From CAYVUV01 sp964455095 (GTDB lineage Bacteria; Desulfobacterota; Binatia; HRBIN30; CADEER01): a stretch of 20,206 bases of DNA. Position 1 is the first letter of the stretch. The number at the start of each line of letters is the position of its first letter. Below the pieces are notes generated by a model. It did not search any database, was not told the origin of the DNA, and worked only from the letters and a program-made list of their open reading frames with translations. The stretch lies in contig CAYVUV010000034.1 in NCBI GenBank assembly GCA_964455095.1, positions 1 through 20,206 of the forward strand, given 5' to 3'. Positions 1 to 8,119 of the stretch are shown piece by piece. Made by a program: the position numbers and the translations under genes.

Positions 1-1335
1 ACCTTCGCCGAGGCCACGTCGTTGTTGCTGTACGACGCCGCTCGCGACGAGCTGGTGTTCGCCGCCACCGAGACGCTGCGCGAGTCGACCTTCGCCGGAC
101 TCCGAGCGCCGCCGGAAAGCGGCATCGCCGCGTGGGTGGCGCGCACCGGGCAGAGCGCGTTGGTCAACGACGCCGCGGGGGACTGGCGCTCTGCCGGGCC
201 GGACGAGCCGCTGCCGCCGTGTGACCGCCGTCACCTGTTGGCGGTGCCGCTGCTGCGCGACGGTCAGGTCGTCGGCGTCATCGAGATCGCCGACCGCTAC
301 GACGGCCAACCCTTTCAGACCACGGACATGCGCGCGCTCGAGCGCACGGCCGCGGCGATCTGTGAACACGCCGACCTCGACGCGCTGTCGCGCGACGGCG
401 CCGCGGTGCGCGCCCTGCTGGCCGATGTCGCGGCGGCGGTGCCGAGCCAGGCGGCCGCGTTGCTGCTGTACGGTCCGGGCGGGCGCAGCCTGACGTTCTC
501 CGCCTCGCGCCGCCTCGAGGCCGGCGTCATCGACGGCCTGCGCATGAGCACCGCGCGCGGCATCGCGGGCTGGGTAGCGCGCCACCGCCAGGCGGTGCGG
601 CTCGACGACGCCAGCCAGGATCCGCGCCACGACCGCAGCATCGAGGTGGAAACGCACTTCACCCCGCGCAGCATGTTGTGCGTGCCGCTGGTGAGCAAGG
701 ACCAGCTGCTCGGGGTCATCCAGGTGATGAACCGGCTCGACGGCCAGAGCTTTGCCGACCACGAGCTGCGCCTGGTGCAGGTGCTCGCCGACCACGCCGC
801 CATCGCCATCGAGAACGCCTCGCTCTACCGCCAGGCCGAGCAGGCGGCGCTGACCGACGATCTGACCGGGCTCGGCAACTCGCGCCATCTGAACCAGCTG
901 TTGCCGGCGCTGATCGAGCGCGGCCGGCCGTTGTCCCTGCTGGTGCTCGACTTCGACAACTTCAAACAGGTGGTCGACCGCTACGGCCATCTGGTCGGCA
1001 GCCAGACCATCGCCCAGCTCGGCCGCATCATGGCCGCGCTGATCCGGCCGGGCGACTTCGCGGCGCGCTTCGGCGGCGACGAGTTCGTCGTCGTGCTGCC
1101 CGACACCAGCGTCGCCGATGCCCTGCGCATCGGCGAGCAATTGCGCGCCGCCATTGCCGAGAGCACGCAGCTCGAGGGGCGCGAGGTCGACCTCACCGAA
1201 GTGACGGCCAGCATCGGTGTCGCCGCCTTCCCCGAGCATGCACGCGACGCCGACGCGCTCATCTCCGCCGCCGACGCCGCCATGTACGCCGTCAAGCGCG
1301 GCGGCAAGAACGCGGTGGCGTTGACGCAGCGGTGA
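1..1335 (+). CDS. GAF-GAF-GGDEF diguanylate cyclase (5' partial)
   Basis: Probable cytoplasmic diguanylate cyclase that makes cyclic di-GMP from two GTP, with two N-terminal GAF sensor domains. The frame is open from base 1, so the true start lies upstream. Two GAF domains are visible as a repeated pattern (each has a 'GIA.WVAR' block followed by 'VPL...LLGVI' or a close variant), at about 1-370 and 400-830. A short helix links them to a GGDEF domain that opens with TDDLTGLGNSRHL. The catalytic GGDEF motif is intact at 1072-1086. An RPGD motif lies exactly five residues before it (1045-1056), which matches the RxxD inhibitory I-site, so product feedback inhibition is likely. No EAL domain follows. 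The GAF ligand cannot be read from sequence. The cyclase call is strong; the sensory role is inferred. Confidence 0.93.
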   Translation, partial: TFAEATSLLLYDAARDELVFAATETLRESTFAGLRAPPESGIAAWVARTGQSALVNDAAGDWRSAGPDEPLPPCDRRHLLAVPLLRDGQVVGVIEIADRYDGQPFQTTDMRALERTAAAICEHADLDALSRDGAAVRALLADVAAAVPSQAAALLLYGPGGRSLTFSASRRLEAGVIDGLRMSTARGIAGWVARHRQAVRLDDASQDPRHDRSIEVETHFTPRSMLCVPLVSKDQLLGVIQVMNRLDGQSFADHELRLVQVLADHAAIAIENASLYRQAEQAALTDDLTGLGNSRHLNQLLPALIERGRPLSLLVLDFDNFKQVVDRYGHLVGSQTIAQLGRIMAALIRPGDFAARFGGDEFVVVLPDTSVADALRIGEQLRAAIAESTQLEGREVDLTEVTASIGVAAFPEHARDADALISAADAAMYAVKRGGKNAVALTQR

Positions 1336-1339
1336 TTGC

Positions 1340-1412
1340 CTCCCCCCTCTGGCAAAGGGGGCAAGGGGGATTTTCTGATAAATCCCCCTCGATCCCCCTT
1401 TGCCAAAGGGAG
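1340..1412. repeat. Palindromic G/C-tract element
   Basis: A 73-bp imperfect inverted repeat begins five bases after the diguanylate cyclase stop. Both arms carry CTCCC..., GGCAAAGGGGG and AGGGGGATTT blocks (right arm as reverse complement) around a six-base loop TCTGAT at 1374-1379. It could fold into a long hairpin and stop transcription from the upstream gene, although no T-run follows. It looks like a dispersed repeat rather than part of a gene. Confidence 0.7.
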
Positions 1413-1544
1413 AAGGCAGAGGCGAAGACTCGTGAAAACCCCGACGCGGCGTTGACCGACGAGTGGAGAAACGCCGCACCCGCGACCGCGCGGGGTACGA
1501 TTGCCGCGCTGGGACGCCCGTAGTAGGGATGCCGCAGGTCACTT

Positions 1545-1548
1545 GGAG
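1545..1548 (+). promoter_or_regulatory. Ribosome binding site of aminotransferase
   Basis: GGAG lies nine bases before the ATG at 1558. This favours that ATG over the more upstream in-frame codon at 1501, which begins in unrelated sequence with no binding site. Confidence 0.6.
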
Positions 1549-1557
1549 TCTCTGCCC

Positions 1558-2841
1558 ATGTCGAGCGTCACCGCAATCGATCGCAGCCAGCTGACGCAGC
1601 GCCTCGAACAGGCGCGCGCGCGCCATCAGGCATTCAAGGCGATGCACCTGCAGCTCGACATGACGCGGGGCAAGCCGTGCCCGGAGCAGCTGGCGCTCTC
1701 GGCCGGCTTGTTCGACTGCCTGGGGCGCGACGACTATCGGGCCGAGGACGGCACCGACTGCCGCAACTACGGCCTGGTCGACGGCATTCCGGAAGCGCGG
1801 CGGCTGTTCGCTGAGTTTCTCGGCGTCGCCCCGAGCGAGATCATCGTCGGCGGCAACTCGAGCCTGGCGTTGATGCACGACGCGATCGTGCAGGCGTTGC
1901 TGCGCGGTGTGCCCGGCGGCGAGCGGCCGTGGCGCCACGAGACCGCCGCCAAGTTCCTCTGCCCCAGCCCGGGGTACGATCGCCACTTCGCCGTCTGCGA
2001 GCACCTCGGCATCGAGCTGGTCGCGGTCGACATGAACGACGAAGGGCCGGACATGGACTGGGTCGAGGCGCTGGTCGCCGGGGATCCGGGCGTCAAGGGC
2101 ATCTGGTGCGTGCCGAAGTACAGCAACCCGACCGGCATCACCTACTCGCCGGCTGTCGTCCAGCGTCTGGCCCACATGCGCACCGCGGCGCCCGATTTCC
2201 GCATCTTCTGGGACAACGCCTACGCGGTGCACGACCTCACCGACACGCCCGACGAGCTGGCCGACCTGTTCGCCGCGTGCAAGGAGGCTGGCCATCCCGA
2301 TCGCGTGCTGATCTTCGGCTCGACCTCGAAGGTCAGCTTCGCCGGCGCCGGCATCGCCATGGTCGGCGGCAGCGCGGCCAACATCGCCCATCTCAAGCAG
2401 GGGCTGTCGGTGCAGACGATCGGGCCCGACAAGATCAATCAGCTGCGCCACGTGCGCTTCTTCCGCGACATGGAAGGCATCCGCGCCCAGATGCGCCAGC
2501 ACGCCGCCATCCTGCGCCCGAAGTTCGACGCCGTCGATGCCATCTTGCGCCGCGAGCTCGGCGAGGGTGACCTGGCGCAGTGGAGCCGCCCGCGCGGCGG
2601 CTACTTCGTCAGCCTCGACACGCGCGACGGCTGCGCCAAGCGGGTCGTCGCCCTGGCCGCCGAAGCGGGCGTCAAGTTCACCGCGGCGGGGGCGTCCTTT
2701 CCCTACGGCATCGACCCGCGCGATCGCAACATCCGCCTCGCCCCGTCCCTGCCCTCGCTGCAAGACATCGCGCAGGCCATGGAGCTACTCGCCGTCTGTA
2801 TCCAGCTCGCCAGCCTCGAACAGCTCGTCGCTCACCACTGA
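1558..2841 (+). CDS. PLP-dependent aspartate aminotransferase-type enzyme
   Basis: Predicted cytosolic fold-type I aminotransferase of 427 residues. It resembles the subgroup of aspartate aminotransferases typified by the corynebacterial enzyme (Asp_aminotransf family), whose N-terminal signature is close to the LDMTRGKPCPEQL block seen here. The PLP lysine is probably K258 in FGSTSKVSFAGAG; the asparagine and tyrosine for cofactor binding are expected in KYSNPTG and FWDNAYAVHDL; the carboxylate-binding arginine is in NIRLAPSLP. The expected chemistry is amino transfer between aspartate (or a similar acid) and 2-oxoglutarate. The ATG at 1558 is chosen because GGAG sits nine bases before it and the family homology begins soon after. 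It stands alone between two palindromic elements, so context adds nothing on substrate. An alternative is a related aminotransferase with different amino-acid preference. Confidence 0.87.
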   Translation: MSSVTAIDRSQLTQRLEQARARHQAFKAMHLQLDMTRGKPCPEQLALSAGLFDCLGRDDYRAEDGTDCRNYGLVDGIPEARRLFAEFLGVAPSEIIVGGNSSLALMHDAIVQALLRGVPGGERPWRHETAAKFLCPSPGYDRHFAVCEHLGIELVAVDMNDEGPDMDWVEALVAGDPGVKGIWCVPKYSNPTGITYSPAVVQRLAHMRTAAPDFRIFWDNAYAVHDLTDTPDELADLFAACKEAGHPDRVLIFGSTSKVSFAGAGIAMVGGSAANIAHLKQGLSVQTIGPDKINQLRHVRFFRDMEGIRAQMRQHAAILRPKFDAVDAILRRELGEGDLAQWSRPRGGYFVSLDTRDGCAKRVVALAAEAGVKFTAAGASFPYGIDPRDRNIRLAPSLPSLQDIAQAMELLAVCIQLASLEQLVAHH

Positions 2842-2849
2842 ACGGCCTG

Positions 2850-2967
2850 CCGAAGAAACTGAGAAACCACGGATGAACACGGATGGACGCGGATCGGCGC
2901 TACGGCTGATCAGTCGCCGATCCTCATCCGTGTCTCTCCGCGTTCATCCGTGGTTTCTCTTCTTCGG
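2850..2967. repeat. Palindromic element with perfect 18-bp arms
   Basis: The core arms, 2861-2878 and 2942-2959, are perfect 18-bp inverted repeats beginning GAGAAACCACGG. Outside them the pairing continues with CCGAAGAA (2850-2857) and its complement (2960-2967) after a 3-base bulge. Inside, GGATCGGCG pairs with CGCCGATCC around a loop holding CTGATCAG. The motif CGGATGAACACGGATGG is repetitive in itself. There is no coding content. It behaves like a dispersed REP-type or MITE-like element, and its position nine bases after the aminotransferase stop would also suit a terminator or mRNA-stabilising role. Confidence 0.8.
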
Positions 2968-3036
2968 GCGCGGTTGACTACGCGCTGCGGCCCATCTACT
3001 CAGACGCCGCCGTTCCCCAGGTTCAGTTCACAATAC

Positions 3037-3041
3037 AGGAG
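3037..3041 (+). promoter_or_regulatory. Ribosome binding site of SDR gene
   Basis: AGGAG lies seven bases before the ATG at 3049. It fixes the start against an in-frame upstream extension that runs back into the palindromic element. Confidence 0.75.
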
Positions 3042-3048
3042 ACATCGC

Positions 3049-3954
<906 letters not shown>

Positions 3955-3971
3955 GGCGCACGACAGCCGGC

Positions 3972-4541
3972 TCAGCGGCGCAAGCGCCGCAGACTCTCGT
4001 CGATCATGGGGCGCAACTGCCCCGCCAGCTCGCTCTCGACGCCGGTCGGGATGCCGCGCAGAAACGCCAGCCAGTCCTCCGGCAGGCCGTGCTCGAGCGC
4101 GCCCTCGACGAGCAGGTCCATGTAACGCCGCGACGGGCGCAGCTCCGGTGCGCGCCGGTCGGAGGTGAGCGTGAAGGCCCGCTCCGGCGCCCCATCCGAT
4201 GCCGTCATCAGCGCGGCGACGGCGATCTCGACGCGAGCGTAGTTGCCGACCAGCACGCCCTCGGTGAGATCGATATGCGCCAGGTCGTCGCCCGTGACTT
4301 CGAAGGCGACGCCCAGCACCTCGGCGCCGTCTTCGCGAACGATGTTGGCGAACGACTCGCCGACCGGAAACAGCGGCGGCTTGTCGAGCACCAGCCGCCA
4401 GCCGGGCGCGCGCACCGGCACGGCGCGCCGGTACTCGATGCCGCGCCGCCCGCGCAGCGTCGCGCTCTGCATGTTCGAGCCGTAGGCGAAGTACCAGGTG
4501 TGGGACACGGGTCGCTCCAGATCACGATCTGTACGCGGCAT
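3972..4541 (-). CDS. Gamma-glutamylcyclotransferase-like protein
   Basis: Predicted 189-residue protein of the GGCT-like fold, which in known members cyclises gamma-glutamyl amino acids to 5-oxoproline and a free amino acid. The family's N-terminal substrate loop is present as YFAYGSNM (residues 17-24), and the catalytic glutamate is probably Glu94 in DLTEGVLVGNY. The length matches bacterial and eukaryotic GGCT proteins of about 180-190 residues. The ATG at 4541 is used; a GTG at residue 12, immediately before the homologous region, is a credible alternative start. The gene converges on the SDR gene with only 17 bp between stops, and its upstream region is filled by the large palindromic array. 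Related folds act on other gamma-glutamyl compounds, so the exact substrate is open. Confidence 0.85.
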   Translation of the reverse strand: MPRTDRDLERPVSHTWYFAYGSNMQSATLRGRRGIEYRRAVPVRAPGWRLVLDKPPLFPVGESFANIVREDGAEVLGVAFEVTGDDLAHIDLTEGVLVGNYARVEIAVAALMTASDGAPERAFTLTSDRRAPELRPSRRYMDLLVEGALEHGLPEDWLAFLRGIPTGVESELAGQLRPMIDESLRRLRR

Positions 4542-4585
4542 ACTCGCGCAAGCGCCGTGGCATTGGCAACGGCGTCGAGGTCCGA

Positions 4586-4768
4586 GACCCTGAAGGGGTC
4601 AGATTCGCGAGCCCAGGGCAACGCCCTGGGTTGAGACGGTCGAGAGCTCGAAAGCCCTGAAAGGGCGCAACTCGCCATTGGGTTCCGCCCTTTCAGGGCT
4701 GCACGAACGGCATGGCCCCCTTTCCCAGGGCGTTGCCCTGGGCTGATGGATTCGACCCCTTCAGGGTC
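4586..4768. repeat. Nested palindromic hairpin array
   Basis: One large palindrome built of three hairpin motifs and their mirror copies. A is GACCCTGAAGGGGTC at 4586-4600, with its exact reverse complement at 4754-4768. B is CCCAGGGC-AAC-GCCCTGGG at 4612-4630, mirrored at 4724-4742. C is GCCCTGAAAGGGC at 4654-4666, mirrored at 4687-4699. Each motif can form its own stem, and the whole can form a cruciform centred near 4677. Spacings are nearly symmetric: 11 and 11 bp between A and B, 23 and 24 bp between B and C. It lies between divergent genes (the GGCT-like gene and the HhH gene), so it may affect both promoters. It resembles REP/BIME-type mobile palindromes, but no transposase is present. 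Confidence 0.85.
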
Positions 4769-4817
4769 GCAGATCCACCTTCTTCTGCTCGCCACGGGCT
4801 TGTGTTACGCATGGAGC

Positions 4818-5078
4818 ATGCGCTGGCGAGACGGTTTCGTGGTGCTCGGCACGGCCTTGCTCGCCGCGACGGCGTGGAGCGCCGACCTGCTCAACCTCAA
4901 CCGCGCCACCAAGGAACAGCTATTGGGGCTCGGGCTGACGGAGTCGCAGGCGATCCAGGTCGTCAACTACCGCCAGAAGACCGGGCCGTTGCTGCAAGTC
5001 GAAGAGCTGCAAGTGGTGCCGCAGATCTCGAAGGACACCTTCGCCAAGATCCGCGACAAGGTGACGGTGGACGAATGA
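4818..5078 (+). CDS. Secreted ComEA-like helix-hairpin-helix protein
   Basis: Small predicted exported protein of 86 residues. Residues 1-22 form a signal peptide (MRWRDGF, then a hydrophobic stretch ending in AWSA). The rest is a helix-hairpin-helix pair of the ComEA type, starting LLNLNRATKEQLLGLGLTES and ending in VVPQISKDTFAKI. Known ComEA proteins bind double-stranded DNA in the periplasm during natural transformation. Here the canonical P-G-I-G turn is degenerate (GLGLTES, VPQIS), so DNA binding is less certain. The ATG at 4818 has GGAG only one base upstream, which is too close; a longer in-frame reading begins inside the palindromic array and is not favoured. Its stop overlaps the next start as ATGA, so the two are translationally coupled. 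Confidence 0.75.
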   Translation: MRWRDGFVVLGTALLAATAWSADLLNLNRATKEQLLGLGLTESQAIQVVNYRQKTGPLLQVEELQVVPQISKDTFAKIRDKVTVDE

Positions 5079-5503
5079 CCGGTCTCCGCATGCCTTCGAT
5101 CGTCGCCGGACTGTTGCTGACGGTGCTCTTCGCCGGCCGCGCCGCCGGCGCCGAGGCCGCGGCGCTGTCGAACGTCAAGACGGAGTGGCAGAACCTCTAC
5201 GGCGCGGTCCTCTACCAGGCCTCGGCCCAGGTGCAGAACACGTCCGACAAGCCCCTGCGCTATGTCAAGGTCAAGCTCGAGCTGTTCGACAAGGGCGGCA
5301 AGCGCGTCGCCGAGCAGGTCGGCTACAACCTGGCCGCCGAGATTCTCGCCGACGAGGCGGTGCCCGGTACGCTCGAAGAGAAGCTCGCGCGCGTCAAGCC
5401 GATCGCGCCGGGGGGTCAGGACTCGTTGCGTCTGGCCATCGACAAGGCCGACATTCCCGGACCCTTCCGCAGCGCAAAGCTCTCCGTCGTCGAGGCCAGG
5501 TGA
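5075..5503 (+). CDS. Secreted FxLYD-like beta-sandwich protein
   Basis: Predicted exported protein of 142 residues. A signal peptide covers about residues 1-26 (hydrophobic VAGLLLTVLFAG, cleavage near AGA/EA). The mature part has the pattern LYQASAQVQNTSDKPLRYVKVKLELFDKGGKRV, which matches the FxLYD type of small beta-sandwich domain: polar-strand 'NtSdkplryVkv' followed by 'F/LyDkdGk'. These domains occur in extracytoplasmic proteins and have no known catalytic activity. The start overlaps the stop of the HhH gene by four bases, and its own stop overlaps the lipA start by four bases. The tight packing indicates one transcript, but a functional link to lipoate synthesis is not apparent. An alternative start is the ATG five codons downstream (5090). 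Confidence 0.72.
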   Translation: MTGLRMPSIVAGLLLTVLFAGRAAGAEAAALSNVKTEWQNLYGAVLYQASAQVQNTSDKPLRYVKVKLELFDKGGKRVAEQVGYNLAAEILADEAVPGTLEEKLARVKPIAPGGQDSLRLAIDKADIPGPFRSAKLSVVEAR

Positions 5504-6411
5504 TCGACGACGGTTCCCCCTCGACCGCGCCGCGGCGCAAGCCGGCGTGGCTGCGCGTCCGCATGCCGGGCTCGCCGGTCTATCTCGAGACCCGGCAGCT
5601 CATGCGCCAGCTGCACCTCAACACGGTGTGCGAGGAAGCCGCCTGCCCCAACATCGGCGAGTGCTGGTCGCAGCGCCACGCCACGGTGATGGTCCTCGGC
5701 CGCGTCTGCACCCGCGCCTGCGGCTTCTGCAACGTCGCCACCGGGCGCCCCGACCTGGTCGACGCGGACGAGCCCGACCATGTCGCCGAAGCCGTCGCGC
5801 GCCTGGCCCTGCGCCACGTGGTGATCACCTCGGTCGACCGCGATGACCTGCCCGACGGCGGCGCCAGTCACTTCGCACGCTGCATCGAGCGCCTGCGCAG
5901 CGCGGCGCCGGCGACCACGATCGAGGTGCTGACGCCCGACTTCCTGCGCAAAGACGGCGCCATCGAAACCATCGTGGCCGCACGACCGGACGTCTACAAC
6001 CACAACCTCGAGACCGTACCGCGCCTCTACCCGACCGTGCGCAAGGGCGCCCAGTACGCGCAGTCGCTGTTCCTTCTGCGGCGCGTCAAGCAACTCGACG
6101 CGACGATCTTCACCAAGTCCGGCATCATGCTCGGTCTCGGCGAGCAGCGCGCCGAGGTGCTGCAGCTGATGGACGATCTGCGCGCCGCCGGCGTCGACTT
6201 CATGACCATCGGCCAGTACCTGCGGCCAACCACGGAGCACCTGCCCGTCGAACGCTACGTGCCGCCGGAAGAATTCGACGACTACGGCCGCGACGCGCGG
6301 GCGCGCGGTTTCCTGCTCGTCTCGTCCTCACCGCTGACGCGCTCGTCGTACCACGCCGACCGCGACTTCGCAGCGCTGCAGGCCGCGCGCCGCCGCGCGC
6401 TCGCCGTCTGA
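5500..6411 (+). CDS. lipA: Lipoyl synthase
   Basis: Radical SAM enzyme of 303 residues that inserts two sulfur atoms at C6 and C8 of octanoyl groups attached to lipoyl domains of 2-oxoacid dehydrogenases and GcvH. Both iron-sulfur cluster motifs are intact: the auxiliary cluster C44-x4-C49-x5-C55 (CEEAACPNIGEC) and the radical SAM cluster C70-x3-C74-x2-C77 (CTRACGFC). The C-terminal RSSYHAD segment supplies the conserved serine ligand. The length is usual for the family. The start is a GTG overlapping the previous stop (GTGA), preceded by GAGG four bases upstream; no closer ATG precedes the conserved region. It is the last gene of a three-gene coupled set and faces lpdA. No octanoyltransferase gene (lipB or lipM) is in the window. 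Confidence 0.97.
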   Translation: MIDDGSPSTAPRRKPAWLRVRMPGSPVYLETRQLMRQLHLNTVCEEAACPNIGECWSQRHATVMVLGRVCTRACGFCNVATGRPDLVDADEPDHVAEAVARLALRHVVITSVDRDDLPDGGASHFARCIERLRSAAPATTIEVLTPDFLRKDGAIETIVAARPDVYNHNLETVPRLYPTVRKGAQYAQSLFLLRRVKQLDATIFTKSGIMLGLGEQRAEVLQLMDDLRAAGVDFMTIGQYLRPTTEHLPVERYVPPEEFDDYGRDARARGFLLVSSSPLTRSSYHADRDFAALQAARRRALAV

Positions 6412-6427
6412 TTCGTCGAGGCCCGTG

Positions 6428-6540
6428 CTGGAGCGCGCCCCTTCTGCGGCGCCCGCGGGGTGGATGTGGCGGGGAAGCCGCGCGGAAGCGCGGCGCTCCA
6501 AGTTCGTTCGAAACGGAGTTCGCGCGAACGCGCGCTCCAG
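6428..6540. repeat. Palindromic element with 11-bp terminal inverted repeats
   Basis: The ends are exact inverted repeats, CTGGAGCGCGC at 6428-6438 and GCGCGCTCCAG at 6530-6540. Inside are a GCCGCGC-GGAA-GCGCGGC hairpin (6477-6494) and a 12-bp perfect palindrome (6518-6529). It fills most of the gap between the convergent lipA and lpdA genes, ends two bases before the lpdA stop, and has no coding content. It looks MITE-like and might also terminate transcription from both sides. Confidence 0.7.
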
Positions 6541-6542
6541 GC

Positions 6543-7946
<1,404 letters not shown>

Positions 7947-8106
7947 GGGCGGTCAGTAGCAGGCGCGTAGCGATACGCCTAGACGCCGCGGGGTGTCGTA
8001 ACTACCCGACTTAGGACAGTACCAGACGAACCTTGTCGCTTGACACCCGCCCCGCACATCTGGTTTTTGGCGGCATATCCGCACCTTCAGGGGGCCCTTC
8101 GCGGCC

Positions 8107-8113
8107 GGGAGGA
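8107..8113 (+). promoter_or_regulatory. Ribosome binding site of the cysteine-rich gene
   Basis: GGGAGGA lies six bases before the ATG at 8120. This strong site decides the start and removes a 29-residue in-frame upstream extension. A TTGACA hexamer at 8040-8045 upstream is a possible -35, but no convincing -10 follows. Confidence 0.75.
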
Positions 8114-8119
8114 CAGAAG

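Noticed and set aside
3975..3990. GCGGCGC-AA-GCGCCGC hairpin between the SDR and GGCT-like genes as a terminator
   Set aside because: It is inside the Arg-rich coding end of the GGCT-like gene and has no T-run; GC-rich Arg codons make such stems by chance.
4712..5074. Longer N-terminal extension of the FxLYD-like gene back to 4712
   Set aside because: It would overlap the whole HhH gene and begin inside the palindromic array; the ATGA overlap at 5075 with a signal peptide right after is a better start.
8040..8069. A perfect TTGACA hexamer upstream of the cysteine-rich gene as a promoter
   Set aside because: The position 17-18 bp downstream reads GTTTTT or TTTTTG, a poor -10 element, so a sigma-70 promoter cannot be asserted.
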